Shown one piece after another: positions 15,982 to 24,256 of a stretch of 64,000 nt of DNA. Both the position numbers and the translations under genes were made by a program. The stretch lies in NCBI GenBank assembly GCA_900770345.1, contig CAAGKF010000191.1, forward strand, positions 43,337 to 107,336, written 5' to 3'. The notes beneath the pieces are model-generated. The model saw only the letters and a program-made list of their open reading frames with translations. It was not told where the DNA came from and ran no database searches. This DNA is from Lachnospiraceae bacterium. Its GTDB lineage: Bacteria; Bacillota; Clostridia; Lachnospirales; Lachnospiraceae. The stretch's first letter is position 1, and each line of letters begins with the position of its first letter.

Positions 15982-16899
15982 ATGAGGATCACGGAATCTG
16001 CATATCACACCGGCTGTCAGGAGGTGAAGGAGCATGGAGGAAGAGACTTTCCGTTTAATATTTACCCCTGTTCCATTCCGGTTGATTTCAAGCATGTGCC
16101 GGTTCACTGGCATGAAGAAATGGAGATTATCTCTGTAAAAAAGGGAAAGGGGATCGTCACGGTTGACAGAAAGCCTTTCCGCGTGGAGGAGGGGGAGCTG
16201 ATGATCATTTTTCCGGGGCAGCTTCACGGAATCAGCCGGCAGAAGGGCGAAAAGATGGAATATGAAAATATTATTTTCCGTCCGTCTCTTCTGATGGCTG
16301 CGGGGGAGGATCTCTGCACGGCGCAGTTTCTGCAGCCTCTTACCAGAGAGATCATGACGGAGCCGCTTTATGTGAGCCGCGGGGAAGCGCTTTATCCTGC
16401 CTTTGATGACTGCATCAAAAAGCTGGATGCCATTTCCGGTTCCAGGGAATACGGATATCAGATGGCTGTCAAGGGGATTTTATTTCAGATCCTGTTTCTG
16501 GTTCTTAAGGCTTCCGGGCTGGAACCCTCTCCGGGTTCAAGAAAATCACGGGAGAAGATGAAGCAGCTGCTGGAATATGTGGAAGAGCATTTCGGCGAGC
16601 GGATCACCATTGAGGATGCGGCGGCTATATGCTATTACAGCAAATCCCATTTCATGAAGTATTTTAAACAGTATATGGGGATGTCCTTTATCAGCTATCT
16701 CAATGATTACCGTCTGTCCCGGGCAGCAGCGGAGCTTCTGTCCTCTGATGACGGGATAACAGCGGTGGCGGAGCGATGTGGTTTTGACAACCTTTCCTAT
16801 TTTAACCGCCTGTTCCGGCGCAGGTACGGGATGACGCCGGGAGAGTACAGAAAGAATGCGGAAAGAGTACATTGCCTTGAACCGTCCTCCAAAATGTGA
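15982..16899 (+). CDS. AraC-family transcriptional regulator with cupin sensor
   Basis: A 305-residue DNA-binding regulator. The N-terminal cupin (about 15-110) has the HWHEEMEII metal/ligand-type motif and GELMIIFPGQLHGI. The C-terminal AraC domain (about 195-300) has two helix-turn-helix units: TIEDAAAICYYSKSHFMKYF and the GFDNLSYFNRLFRRRYGMTP signature. The start at 15982 follows GGGGAGG by 9 bases; an open frame to 15865 runs through the promoter and is rejected. It precedes malQ by 61 bases and diverges from glgP, so it probably controls both in response to a sugar. Confidence 0.9.
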   Translation: MRITESAYHTGCQEVKEHGGRDFPFNIYPCSIPVDFKHVPVHWHEEMEIISVKKGKGIVTVDRKPFRVEEGELMIIFPGQLHGISRQKGEKMEYENIIFRPSLLMAAGEDLCTAQFLQPLTREIMTEPLYVSRGEALYPAFDDCIKKLDAISGSREYGYQMAVKGILFQILFLVLKASGLEPSPGSRKSREKMKQLLEYVEEHFGERITIEDAAAICYYSKSHFMKYFKQYMGMSFISYLNDYRLSRAAAELLSSDDGITAVAERCGFDNLSYFNRLFRRRYGMTPGEYRKNAERVHCLEPSSKM

Positions 16900-16960
16900 T
16901 AGAATAAGGCATATTTTGAGGCGGGGCGGACAATGTCCCGCGGCGGATGCAAAGGAGAGT

Positions 16961-18505
16961 ATGAGTATGAGGGAGTGCGGTATGCTGCTTCCTGTTTCCA
17001 GCCTGCCTTCACGGTATGGAATCGGAGCGTTTTCAAAGGAAGCTTATGAATTTGTAGACAGATTGGAGGAGGCTGGTCAGAGCTGCTGGCAGATCCTGCC
17101 TCTGGGACCTACGGGCTATGGGGATTCTCCCTACCAGGCTTTTTCAGCCTTTGCGGGGAATCCCTACTTTATCGATCTGGAGCAGCTGACAGAGGAAGGG
17201 CTTCTTACGGAGGAAGAATGTCTGGCTGTGGATTTCGGGGAGGAAGAGCGGTATGTGTCCTATGAGAAGATGTATCGTGGAAGATTTCCCCTGCTGAGGA
17301 AGGCCTATGACAGATGGAAGGCAGAGGAAGCAGAGAAGCGGGCAGAGGCCGGTGAATCGCTTCTGAGGCCGGAGACGCGGGAATATTGTTTTTATATGGC
17401 GGTAAAGGATCATTTTTCTTCCCAAAGCTGGAATCTGTGGGATGAGGATATCCGTCTGAGAAGGCCGGAGGCGGTAGCCGCTTACCGGGAGCTTCTGGCG
17501 GATGATATCGGATTTTATGAATTCCAGCAGATAAAGTTTGAAGAACAGTGGAAGAAGCTGAAGGCTTATGCCAATAAAAAAGGTATCCGCATTATCGGTG
17601 ATATTCCGATCTATGTGGCCTTTGACGGAGCAGACAGCTGGGCTCATCCGGAACTGTTTCAGTTTGATCGGGACAATCTGCCGGCAGCGGTGGCAGGCTG
17701 CCCGCCGGACGCCTTTTCCGCCACAGGGCAGCTGTGGGGGAATCCCCTGTACAACTGGGAGTATCATAAAAAGACTGGTTATGCATGGTGGATGGAGCGT
17801 ATGGCATACAGCCTGCAGCTCAATGATGTGGTACGCGTAGATCATTTCCGGGGATTTGATGAGTATTATTCCATCCCCTACGGTGATCCCACCGCGGAAT
17901 TCGGCCACTGGGAGCCGGGCCCCGGTATTGAGATCTTTCAGAAAATGCAGGAATATTTCGGCAGGAAGAAGCTTCCCATTATAGCGGAGGATCTGGGCTT
18001 CCTTACGCCTTCTGTCCTGAAGCTTCTGAAAAAAAGCGGTTTTCCGGGCATGAAGGTGCTGGAATTTGCTTTTGATCCTTCTGAAGACAGTTCCTACCTG
18101 CCCCATAAATACAATGAAAACTGTGTAGTTTATACCGGGACTCATGACAATGATACGGCGGCGGGATGGTATGACAGCTTAAGCCATCATGACCGCAGGT
18201 TTGTCTGTGAATATCTGGGGAAAGGCCGTACTTCCGGCAAAAATATCAGCTGGGATCTGGCGCGACTGGCTCTTTCCAGCAAGGCTGACCTGGCGGTGAT
18301 CCCGGTGCAGGATTATCTGGGGCTGGGATCGGAGGCCAGGATCAATGTTCCGTCGACCCTGGGACTGAACTGGCGCTGGCGTCTTCTGCCGGGGGAGCTG
18401 AACAGTGTCGTTGCCGCTAAATGCAGGAGAATGGCCGAAATTTACGGGCGGATTCCGAAAGAAGCGGCTGGAAAAGGAGCGAAGGGGAAGAAAGCTCTTT
18501 CCTGA
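16961..18505 (+). CDS. malQ: 4-alpha-glucanotransferase (amylomaltase)
   Basis: Transfers alpha-1,4-glucan segments between maltodextrins, releasing glucose and feeding phosphorylase. The 514-residue GH77 product shows GDSPYQ, IGDIPIYVAFDGADSW, the nucleophile region DVVRVDHFRGFDEYY (Asp), PIIAEDLG (general acid Glu) and GTHDNDT. The start at 16961 lies behind AAAGGAG; the frame also runs back to 16856 inside the regulator gene, which is not used. It works with the divergent glycogen phosphorylase. Confidence 0.95.
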   Translation: MSMRECGMLLPVSSLPSRYGIGAFSKEAYEFVDRLEEAGQSCWQILPLGPTGYGDSPYQAFSAFAGNPYFIDLEQLTEEGLLTEEECLAVDFGEEERYVSYEKMYRGRFPLLRKAYDRWKAEEAEKRAEAGESLLRPETREYCFYMAVKDHFSSQSWNLWDEDIRLRRPEAVAAYRELLADDIGFYEFQQIKFEEQWKKLKAYANKKGIRIIGDIPIYVAFDGADSWAHPELFQFDRDNLPAAVAGCPPDAFSATGQLWGNPLYNWEYHKKTGYAWWMERMAYSLQLNDVVRVDHFRGFDEYYSIPYGDPTAEFGHWEPGPGIEIFQKMQEYFGRKKLPIIAEDLGFLTPSVLKLLKKSGFPGMKVLEFAFDPSEDSSYLPHKYNENCVVYTGTHDNDTAAGWYDSLSHHDRRFVCEYLGKGRTSGKNISWDLARLALSSKADLAVIPVQDYLGLGSEARINVPSTLGLNWRWRLLPGELNSVVAAKCRRMAEIYGRIPKEAAGKGAKGKKALS

Positions 18506-18557
18506 TCGGGAGTGTTTTGACAGCAGGATCAGGCAGCCGCTAAAATCAGGCAGCCCC

Positions 18558-19127
18558 TTAAGTCAGGAAGTCCCTTAAGTCAAGCTCTCTGACGGGAATG
18601 ACAGGAAGGGGCTTCACGGGATGCTCATCCAGCATTTTTTCCATCCAGATCATATCCTGCCATTTACCCAGCTTATAGCCGCAGCGGGTGAAATGAGCCA
18701 CAGTCCTGTAACCGAATTTTTCATGGAAGGCAATGCTGTCGGGATTGGGATAGGTGATGCAGGCGTTGGCATTGATAATGTGCTGCTTTTTCAAAATCTT
18801 TTCCAGAGTATCGTACAGAAGTGTGCCGGCTCCGGTGCCCCTTGCATCCTCCGCCACATAAATGGAGGTTTCCACCGCCCAGCTGTAGGCGGCCCGCTCC
18901 TTGAAGGGGGAGACGTAAGCATACCCGATGATGCGTCCCTCCTTCAGGGCTGTCAGGTAGGGGTACCGTTCCAGGGTGTGTAAAATACGGGAACGGAATT
19001 CTTCCTGTGTGGGAACCTCGTATTCAAAGGTGATGGCTGTCTTTTCCACGTAGGGGGCATAGATCGCCAGAAGCTGCGGCGCGTCCTCAGGCGCAGCCAT
19101 ACGGATGGTTATATCGGTATTTTTCAT
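18558..19127 (-). CDS. GNAT-family N-acetyltransferase (phosphinothricin acetyltransferase-like)
   Basis: Transfers an acetyl group from acetyl-CoA to an amino group of a small molecule. The 189-residue product has the PAT-type opening IRMAAPEDAPQLLAIYAPYV. The acetyl-CoA loop is at about residues 92-102 (VAEDARGTGAGTLLYDTLE), and the later block is HEKFGYRTVAHFTRCGYKLGKW. AAAGGAG precedes the ATG. It stands alone between convergent malQ and a divergent cell-wall protein gene. The natural substrate is unknown; PAT relatives acetylate amino acid-like compounds. Confidence 0.85.
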   Translation of the reverse strand: MKNTDITIRMAAPEDAPQLLAIYAPYVEKTAITFEYEVPTQEEFRSRILHTLERYPYLTALKEGRIIGYAYVSPFKERAAYSWAVETSIYVAEDARGTGAGTLLYDTLEKILKKQHIINANACITYPNPDSIAFHEKFGYRTVAHFTRCGYKLGKWQDMIWMEKMLDEHPVKPLPVIPVRELDLRDFLT

Positions 19128-19394
19128 AGGAAACTCCTTTCGCTCAGCATCTGAATAATCCTTATTCTAGCACGGTCCCTGCTTTGTTTCCATAGAGAGT
19201 TTCTCTGAGCTTCCGAATTTTTGGCAGCATTTGCAGACAGAGCCCTGTTTTGCCTGCTGAGAATACAAAGCATTAATAAAATCTTCCGCGAATATTCAGC
19301 AGATTGTTATGTTTTTTCGCTAATTTTCTGATACAATAAAGGTGAGAGCTTCTAAACAGATGAGGCGTTTTGAGAACAGCGGAGGTGGAAGTGT

Positions 19395-20882
19395 ATGAGG
19401 ATCGGAAGATTGGTTTGTGTAGCGGCATTTGGAATATGCATGGCAGCTGCTCTGCCGGTAGCAGCACTGGGAGCCCAGACAGCGGGTCAGGGGGGAACGA
19501 ACGGACAGGAGCTGCAGACAGGGTGGATAACAGAAGGAAGCCGCCTGAAATTTGTGGATAATGACGGATATTTTGTAAAAAATGAGTGGAGGAGCAGAGA
19601 CGGAAAGTCCTATTATCTGGACAGCAACGGCAATGCCGCACTGGATACCTGGATCGACAATACCTATTATGTGAATGAAGCAGGGGTTATGGTCAAAAAC
19701 GACTGGGTTTATGAGGACGGAAAATCAGGACTTAAGAAGGCCGGCTGGTATTATATGGGCCGTGACGGGAAGGCGGAGAAAAATGACTGGAAGGTTATTG
19801 AACGTTTCCGTTACTGCTTCGACAGCGAGGGAAGGATGCGCACCGGCTGGTATTATGAGGACGGCAATATTTATTATCTGGGAGAAAAGGATGAGGGCTT
19901 TGCTCATACTGGTTGGCAGTATCTGGAAAGTGACGGAGAAAACCGGCCGGCAGAGGGAAGTATTTCCAGAAAGCTTTCCGAGGGCCAGAGCGGCGGCCGA
20001 TGGTTCTATTTCCAGAATAACGGAAAGGCAAAGTGCGCGGAGGAGAAGGGATATGCATCCAGCACCATTGACGGAAAAAAATATTATTTTGATGAAAATG
20101 GTATCATGCTGACGGGATGGATCGGAGTAAAGGAAAGTGTGAAGCCGGGAGATGCCGTGGGAGTCAGCCGTTTCCTGTATCTGGGAGACAAAGGCGAAGG
20201 TGTTCTCAGAGGCCGTTGGCTGGAGGTATCGGAGCATCCCTGGGATTCCCCGGACGGAGAGCTTTTCGGAATAGAAAGCCGGGATTACAAGGGGCCGAAG
20301 AAGGGAGAAACCGCCCGTTATTATCTGAGCAGTGACGGGACGCCTGTATTTCTTCAGAAGGATGCATCCACTGTGAGCACAGCGGCTGTGCGTATCGACG
20401 GAGAGTATTATTTTTTTGACGGCTACGGCTGCATGCAGACGGGTCTTATAAGAATAAGAACAAATAATCAAATCAAGACTGCTTATTTTGATGAAGAGGG
20501 CAGAATGATCACAGGAAAGACTGCTCCTATGGAGGATAAGAACGGCAAAGAGCATATTTTCTGCTTCAGCACTTCTGGATCTGACAAGGGCAGCGGTATT
20601 ACCGGAGAAAAGGACGGCTTCCTTTATTATGAGGGTGTGCTGGCGGCAGCGGAAGAGGGCAGCCGGTACGCGCCCTACAGGGTAGGCGGAAAGGTGTATC
20701 TGGTCAATGAATCGGGAAAGATCCAGACGGATGAGCACACCTATGAGACGGAAGACGGAAAAGCTTATGTGATAGAGGACGGAATCCTTTATTACGCGGA
20801 TGAAGATGGGGAAAAAGTGGATGAGGTAAAGACCGGCAAATCCCTTCCTTCCGCATCCTACGATCACGTATATAATCTGTAA
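19395..20882 (+). CDS. Secreted cell-wall-binding repeat protein
   Basis: A 495-residue exported protein with a signal peptide (about 1-28). Nearly the whole mature part is made of aromatic/Gly-rich choline-binding-type repeats (CW_binding_1 pattern: G-W-x-x-x-G-x-x-Y-Y-x-x-x-G-x-M-x-T-G-W), for example at GWYYEDGNIYYLGEKDEG and KYYFDENGIMLTGWIG. There is no recognisable catalytic domain, so it may be an adhesin, scaffold or wall decoration factor. A GGAGGTGG-like site precedes the ATG. It is monocistronic, with a strong terminator. Confidence 0.85.
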   Translation: MRIGRLVCVAAFGICMAAALPVAALGAQTAGQGGTNGQELQTGWITEGSRLKFVDNDGYFVKNEWRSRDGKSYYLDSNGNAALDTWIDNTYYVNEAGVMVKNDWVYEDGKSGLKKAGWYYMGRDGKAEKNDWKVIERFRYCFDSEGRMRTGWYYEDGNIYYLGEKDEGFAHTGWQYLESDGENRPAEGSISRKLSEGQSGGRWFYFQNNGKAKCAEEKGYASSTIDGKKYYFDENGIMLTGWIGVKESVKPGDAVGVSRFLYLGDKGEGVLRGRWLEVSEHPWDSPDGELFGIESRDYKGPKKGETARYYLSSDGTPVFLQKDASTVSTAAVRIDGEYYFFDGYGCMQTGLIRIRTNNQIKTAYFDEEGRMITGKTAPMEDKNGKEHIFCFSTSGSDKGSGITGEKDGFLYYEGVLAAAEEGSRYAPYRVGGKVYLVNESGKIQTDEHTYETEDGKAYVIEDGILYYADEDGEKVDEVKTGKSLPSASYDHVYNL

Positions 20883-20894
20883 GTTTCGGAAGAA

Positions 20895-20938
20895 GGAGCA
20901 GGTACATTTTGGAGTGCAAAGAGTACCTGCTCCTTTTT
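20895..20938 (+). terminator. Terminator of the cell-wall-binding protein gene
   Basis: An 11-bp perfect stem (GGAGCAGGTAC with GTACCTGCTCC) is followed by TTTTT, 12 bases after the stop codon. Confidence 0.9.
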
Positions 20939-20942
20939 ACAG

Positions 20943-20971
20943 TTGAAAAAAGAAAATCAGTTTGATATACT
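20943..20971 (+). promoter_or_regulatory. Sigma-A promoter upstream of the pyrophosphatase gene
   Basis: TTGAAA (20943-20948), a 17-base spacer and TATACT (20966-20971) predict transcription from about 20978, leaving a leader of roughly 220 bases before the pyrophosphatase start. Confidence 0.65.
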
Positions 20972-21008
20972 GAATAGACATAAAGAGTGTTTGTGTAACG
21001 GAGATAAA

Positions 21009-21116
21009 ATGAGGAGACCCCGGCTGACAAGCAACCGGGGCAATTATGAAAAATCTATGTGCAATTTCACTATTAATCTATTTAAAAACTATCTTGTTCT
21101 TATGAAAATAGTATAA
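21009..21116 (+). CDS. Possible 35-residue leader peptide
   Basis: An ATG with GGAG five bases upstream opens a 35-codon frame inside the pyrophosphatase leader, ending TAA at 21114-21116. The peptide is basic at its start (MRRPRLTSNRG) and hydrophobic later (INLFKNYLVLMKIV). A hairpin (CCCCGG with CCGGGG, about 21017-21040) lies inside it. It could be a regulatory upstream frame, a small membrane peptide or chance. Confidence 0.3.
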   Translation: MRRPRLTSNRGNYEKSMCNFTINLFKNYLVLMKIV

Positions 21117-21200
21117 AAAATAAATATGAACGAAATATGAATCAGATGTAAACAGATTATGAAACATACAGAGGCACAGGAAAATCAGAGGGAGAGAGAG

Positions 21201-22880
21201 ATGAATCAGGAATTGAAGACAGAGAGAAAAACGCTGGTGATCGGACACCGGAATCCGGATACGGATTCTATCTGTTCCGCTATCTGTTACGCGAAGCTGA
21301 AGCATGCACTGACAGAGGAGGAATTTGTGCCTGCCAGAGCCGGTCATGTAAATGGAGAGACCAGTTTTGTTCTGAATTATTTCGGAGCGGAAGAGCCGAA
21401 GCTGGTGGAGGATGTGAGGACACAGGTAAAGGACATTGAGATCCGCAAGACAAAGGGAGTGGCAGATACCATTTCTCTGAAAAAGGCATGGAATATCATG
21501 CAGGAAAACAATGTGGTCACCATTCCGTCCGTCCGTTCTGACGGCACGCTGGAGGGGCTGATCACCGTAGGCGATATTACCAAGACATATATGAATATTT
21601 ATGACAGCAGCATCCTGTCCAAAGCCAATACCCAGTATTCCAATATCCTGGAGACGCTGGAGGCAGATCTGGTGGTGGGAGATTCGGAGGCATATTTTAA
21701 CCGGGGCAAGGTGCTGATTGCCGCGGCTAATCCTGACCTGATGGAATTTTATATTGAGCCCCACGATCTTGTGATTCTGGGAAACCGCTATGAGTCTCAG
21801 CTGTGCGCCATTGAAATGGGCGCGGCCTGCATTATTGTCTGCGAGGGCGCGGGGGTGTCCCTGACCATCAAAAAGATCGCCCAGGACAGAGGCTGCACGG
21901 TGATCGCAACTTCCTATGATACCTATACTGCCGCCCGTCTGATCAATCAGAGCATGCCCATCAGCTATTTCATGACCAGAGACCGGCTGATTACCTTTAA
22001 TAATGACGATTATATTGATGAGATCAGAGATGTAATGGCCAGCAAACGCCACCGGGATTTCCCGATCCTGGATAAGGAGGGCCGCTACCTGGGTATGATC
22101 TCCCGAAGAAATCTTCTGGGCGCCAGGGGAAAGCAGGTGATCCTGGTGGATCACAATGAGAAGAACCAGGCGGTTGCCGGTATCGAAAGCGCGGAAATAC
22201 AGGAGATCATCGACCATCACCGCCTGGGCACGGTTCAGACCATGGCTCCCGTCTTTTTCCGCAACCAGCCTCTGGGCTGTACGGCGACGATCATCTATCA
22301 GATGTATCTGGAGGCGGGAGTGAAGATCGATAAGCAGACGGCGGGGCTTCTGTGCAGCGCTATCGTGTCGGATACACTGCTGTTCCGTTCGCCTACCTGT
22401 ACGCCGGTGGATGAGATGGCTGCCCGCGCGCTGGCCGTTATCGCGGAGATCGACCTCGAAAAATATGCGGTTGAAATGTTCAGTGCCGGAAGCAACTTAA
22501 AGGATAAGGATGATCAGGAGATCTTCTATCAGGATTTCAAGCGCTTTACTGTAGGAAAGCTGACCATCGGTGTAGGCCAGATTACTTCCCTGAATGAGGA
22601 TGAGCTTAAGGGGCTCAGAACCAGGATGGTGAACTTTATGGAAAGTGTTCAGGTTCACAGCAGTGTGGATATGATATTCTTTATGCTGACCAATATCCTG
22701 ACGGAGTCTACGGATCTGCTCTGTCAGGGACAGGGGGCCCTGCAGCTGGCAGCCCGGGCCTTCCGCCAGGATGTGATCGAGGAGGATGTGGAGAAGAACG
22801 GACCGATCCTCAGTCTTCCGGGAGTGGTATCCCGCAAAAAGCAGCTGATCCCCGGTCTGATGCTGGCTGAACAGGATTAA
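21201..22880 (+). CDS. ppaC: Manganese-dependent inorganic pyrophosphatase with CBS and DRTGG regulatory insert
   Basis: Family II (DHH) pyrophosphatase that hydrolyses PPi to phosphate. The 559-residue product opens with GHRNPDTDSICSAICYA. It is interrupted by a CBS domain, a DRTGG domain (GNRYESQLCAIEMGAACIIV region) and a second CBS domain, then resumes with the metal motifs DHNEKNQAV and the IIDHHRLG. The C-terminal DHHA2 domain follows. In the family the CBS pair makes activity sensitive to adenine nucleotides. The start at 21201 follows GAGGGAGAG; an ATG at 21159 in frame has no site. Confidence 0.9.
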   Translation: MNQELKTERKTLVIGHRNPDTDSICSAICYAKLKHALTEEEFVPARAGHVNGETSFVLNYFGAEEPKLVEDVRTQVKDIEIRKTKGVADTISLKKAWNIMQENNVVTIPSVRSDGTLEGLITVGDITKTYMNIYDSSILSKANTQYSNILETLEADLVVGDSEAYFNRGKVLIAAANPDLMEFYIEPHDLVILGNRYESQLCAIEMGAACIIVCEGAGVSLTIKKIAQDRGCTVIATSYDTYTAARLINQSMPISYFMTRDRLITFNNDDYIDEIRDVMASKRHRDFPILDKEGRYLGMISRRNLLGARGKQVILVDHNEKNQAVAGIESAEIQEIIDHHRLGTVQTMAPVFFRNQPLGCTATIIYQMYLEAGVKIDKQTAGLLCSAIVSDTLLFRSPTCTPVDEMAARALAVIAEIDLEKYAVEMFSAGSNLKDKDDQEIFYQDFKRFTVGKLTIGVGQITSLNEDELKGLRTRMVNFMESVQVHSSVDMIFFMLTNILTESTDLLCQGQGALQLAARAFRQDVIEEDVEKNGPILSLPGVVSRKKQLIPGLMLAEQD

Positions 22881-22892
22881 GGAGGAAATGAT

Positions 22893-23519
22893 ATGTCCAA
22901 GGAATACTGGAAACCCGGCAATATGCTTTATCCTCTGCCGGCCGTTATGGTAAGCTGCGGAAGAGAAGGAGAGAAGCCCAATATTATAACAGTGGCCTGG
23001 GCCGGTACGATCTGCTCTGATCCGGCGATGATCTCCGTTTCCGTCAGGAAGGAGCGCTATTCCCATCAGATCATAAAGGATACGGGAGAATTTGTGGTGA
23101 ATCTGGTGAATAAGAGCCTGGTGCGCGCTACGGATTTCTGCGGTGTGCGGTCAGGCCGTGATACGGATAAATTTAAGGAATGCCGTCTGACGCCTCAGGT
23201 ATCCCGGTATGTAAAGGCTCCCGGTATTGAGGAGAGCCCGGTAAATATTGAGTGCAGGGTGGAAAAGATACTGGAGCTGGGCAGCCATGATATGTTTATT
23301 GCCAGAGTGGAGGGAGTCACTGTAGACAACCGTTATATGGATGAAAAAGGAAAATTCAACCTGAACGCTTCCGGTCTGGTGGCTTATTCCCACGGCGAAT
23401 ATTTTGAATTGGGGAAAAAGCTGGGAAGCTTCGGTTACTCTGTGAAGAAGCCGGCATCCCGGAGGGGAAAGAAAAGCGCGGGTCCGGGCAGCCGCAAAAA
23501 TACAGAAGAGAGGAAATAG
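22893..23519 (+). CDS. Flavin reductase-like FMN-binding protein
   Basis: A 208-residue member of the flavin reductase-like (split barrel FMN-binding) family. Conserved parts are NIITVAWAGTICSDPAMISVSVRKERYSH near residues 29-57, where FMN binds, and GEFVVNLV with the FCGVRSGRD segment. The C-terminal tail is Lys/Arg-rich (about 190-208). AAGGAGG precedes the ATG 12 bases after the pyrophosphatase stop, so it is probably co-transcribed. The physiological partner is unknown. Confidence 0.85.
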   Translation: MSKEYWKPGNMLYPLPAVMVSCGREGEKPNIITVAWAGTICSDPAMISVSVRKERYSHQIIKDTGEFVVNLVNKSLVRATDFCGVRSGRDTDKFKECRLTPQVSRYVKAPGIEESPVNIECRVEKILELGSHDMFIARVEGVTVDNRYMDEKGKFNLNASGLVAYSHGEYFELGKKLGSFGYSVKKPASRRGKKSAGPGSRKNTEERK

Positions 23520-23563
23520 TTGCTGTTCGGAACTGTTACATAAATAAGGAGGATCACATACAG

Positions 23564-24220
23564 ATGAAACCGAATATTACCATGATTGGAATGCCTTCAT
23601 CCGGCAAAAGTACCGTAGGCGTTCTGTTAGCGAAGAGACTGGGATTTTCCTTTGTGGATGTGGATATTGTAATCCAGGAAAAGGAAGGACGGCTGCTGAA
23701 GGAGATCATTGCCCAGGAGGGGATGGATGGCTTCCTGGATGTGGAAAACCGCATCAATGCCGGCCTGGATGTAAAGCTTTCCGTTATTGCACCCGGCGGA
23801 AGCGTGATCTACGGAGAAGAGGCCATGAGGCATCTGAAGGAGATCAGCGAAGTAGTTTACCTGAAAATGAGTTATGAGGAGATGGAAAAGCGCATCGGCA
23901 ATGTGGTTGACCGCGGTGTGGCTTTGAAGCCGGGCTTTACCCTGAGGGATCTTTATAATGAGCGCGTGCCCTATTATGAGAAGTATGCGGATATCGTGAT
24001 CGATGAGGCCGGAAAAACACCGGGGCAGACCGTAGATGAGCTGAGAGATATCATCGAATCCATGATGGATAAGAAGACGATCCAGACTCTGGTTGATGAG
24101 CAGAAACGGCGTCTGGAGGAGAAGGACAGAAAGATTCAGGCTTATGAGAAGGAAATTGAGGAGCTGAAGGCACGTCTGTCTGCTTATGAAAAACAGACGT
24201 CCGCAGATAAAGAGAAATAG
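23564..24220 (+). CDS. Shikimate kinase-like protein with a C-terminal coiled coil
   Basis: A 218-residue P-loop kinase of the AroK fold. Walker A is GMPSSGKST (8-16), followed by DVDIVIQEKEG, the substrate-loop-like APGGSVIYGE and the late NERVPYYEKYADIVID block. Residues about 165-210 form a long charged helix, predicted coiled coil, not found in standard AroK (about 170 residues). The glycine triad of shikimate kinase is altered (PGGS instead of GGG), so the substrate may differ. It is in a run with flavin reductase and M24 peptidase genes. Confidence 0.75.
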   Translation: MKPNITMIGMPSSGKSTVGVLLAKRLGFSFVDVDIVIQEKEGRLLKEIIAQEGMDGFLDVENRINAGLDVKLSVIAPGGSVIYGEEAMRHLKEISEVVYLKMSYEEMEKRIGNVVDRGVALKPGFTLRDLYNERVPYYEKYADIVIDEAGKTPGQTVDELRDIIESMMDKKTIQTLVDEQKRRLEEKDRKIQAYEKEIEELKARLSAYEKQTSADKEK

Positions 24221-24256
24221 ATATCTGCAAAAGGAAATGTTTACAGGAGGAAATTT

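Noticed and set aside
20895..21200. A yybP-ykoY or other metal riboswitch before the Mn-dependent pyrophosphatase
   Set aside because: The leader has a short GC hairpin, but I see none of the conserved metal-riboswitch loop sequence.
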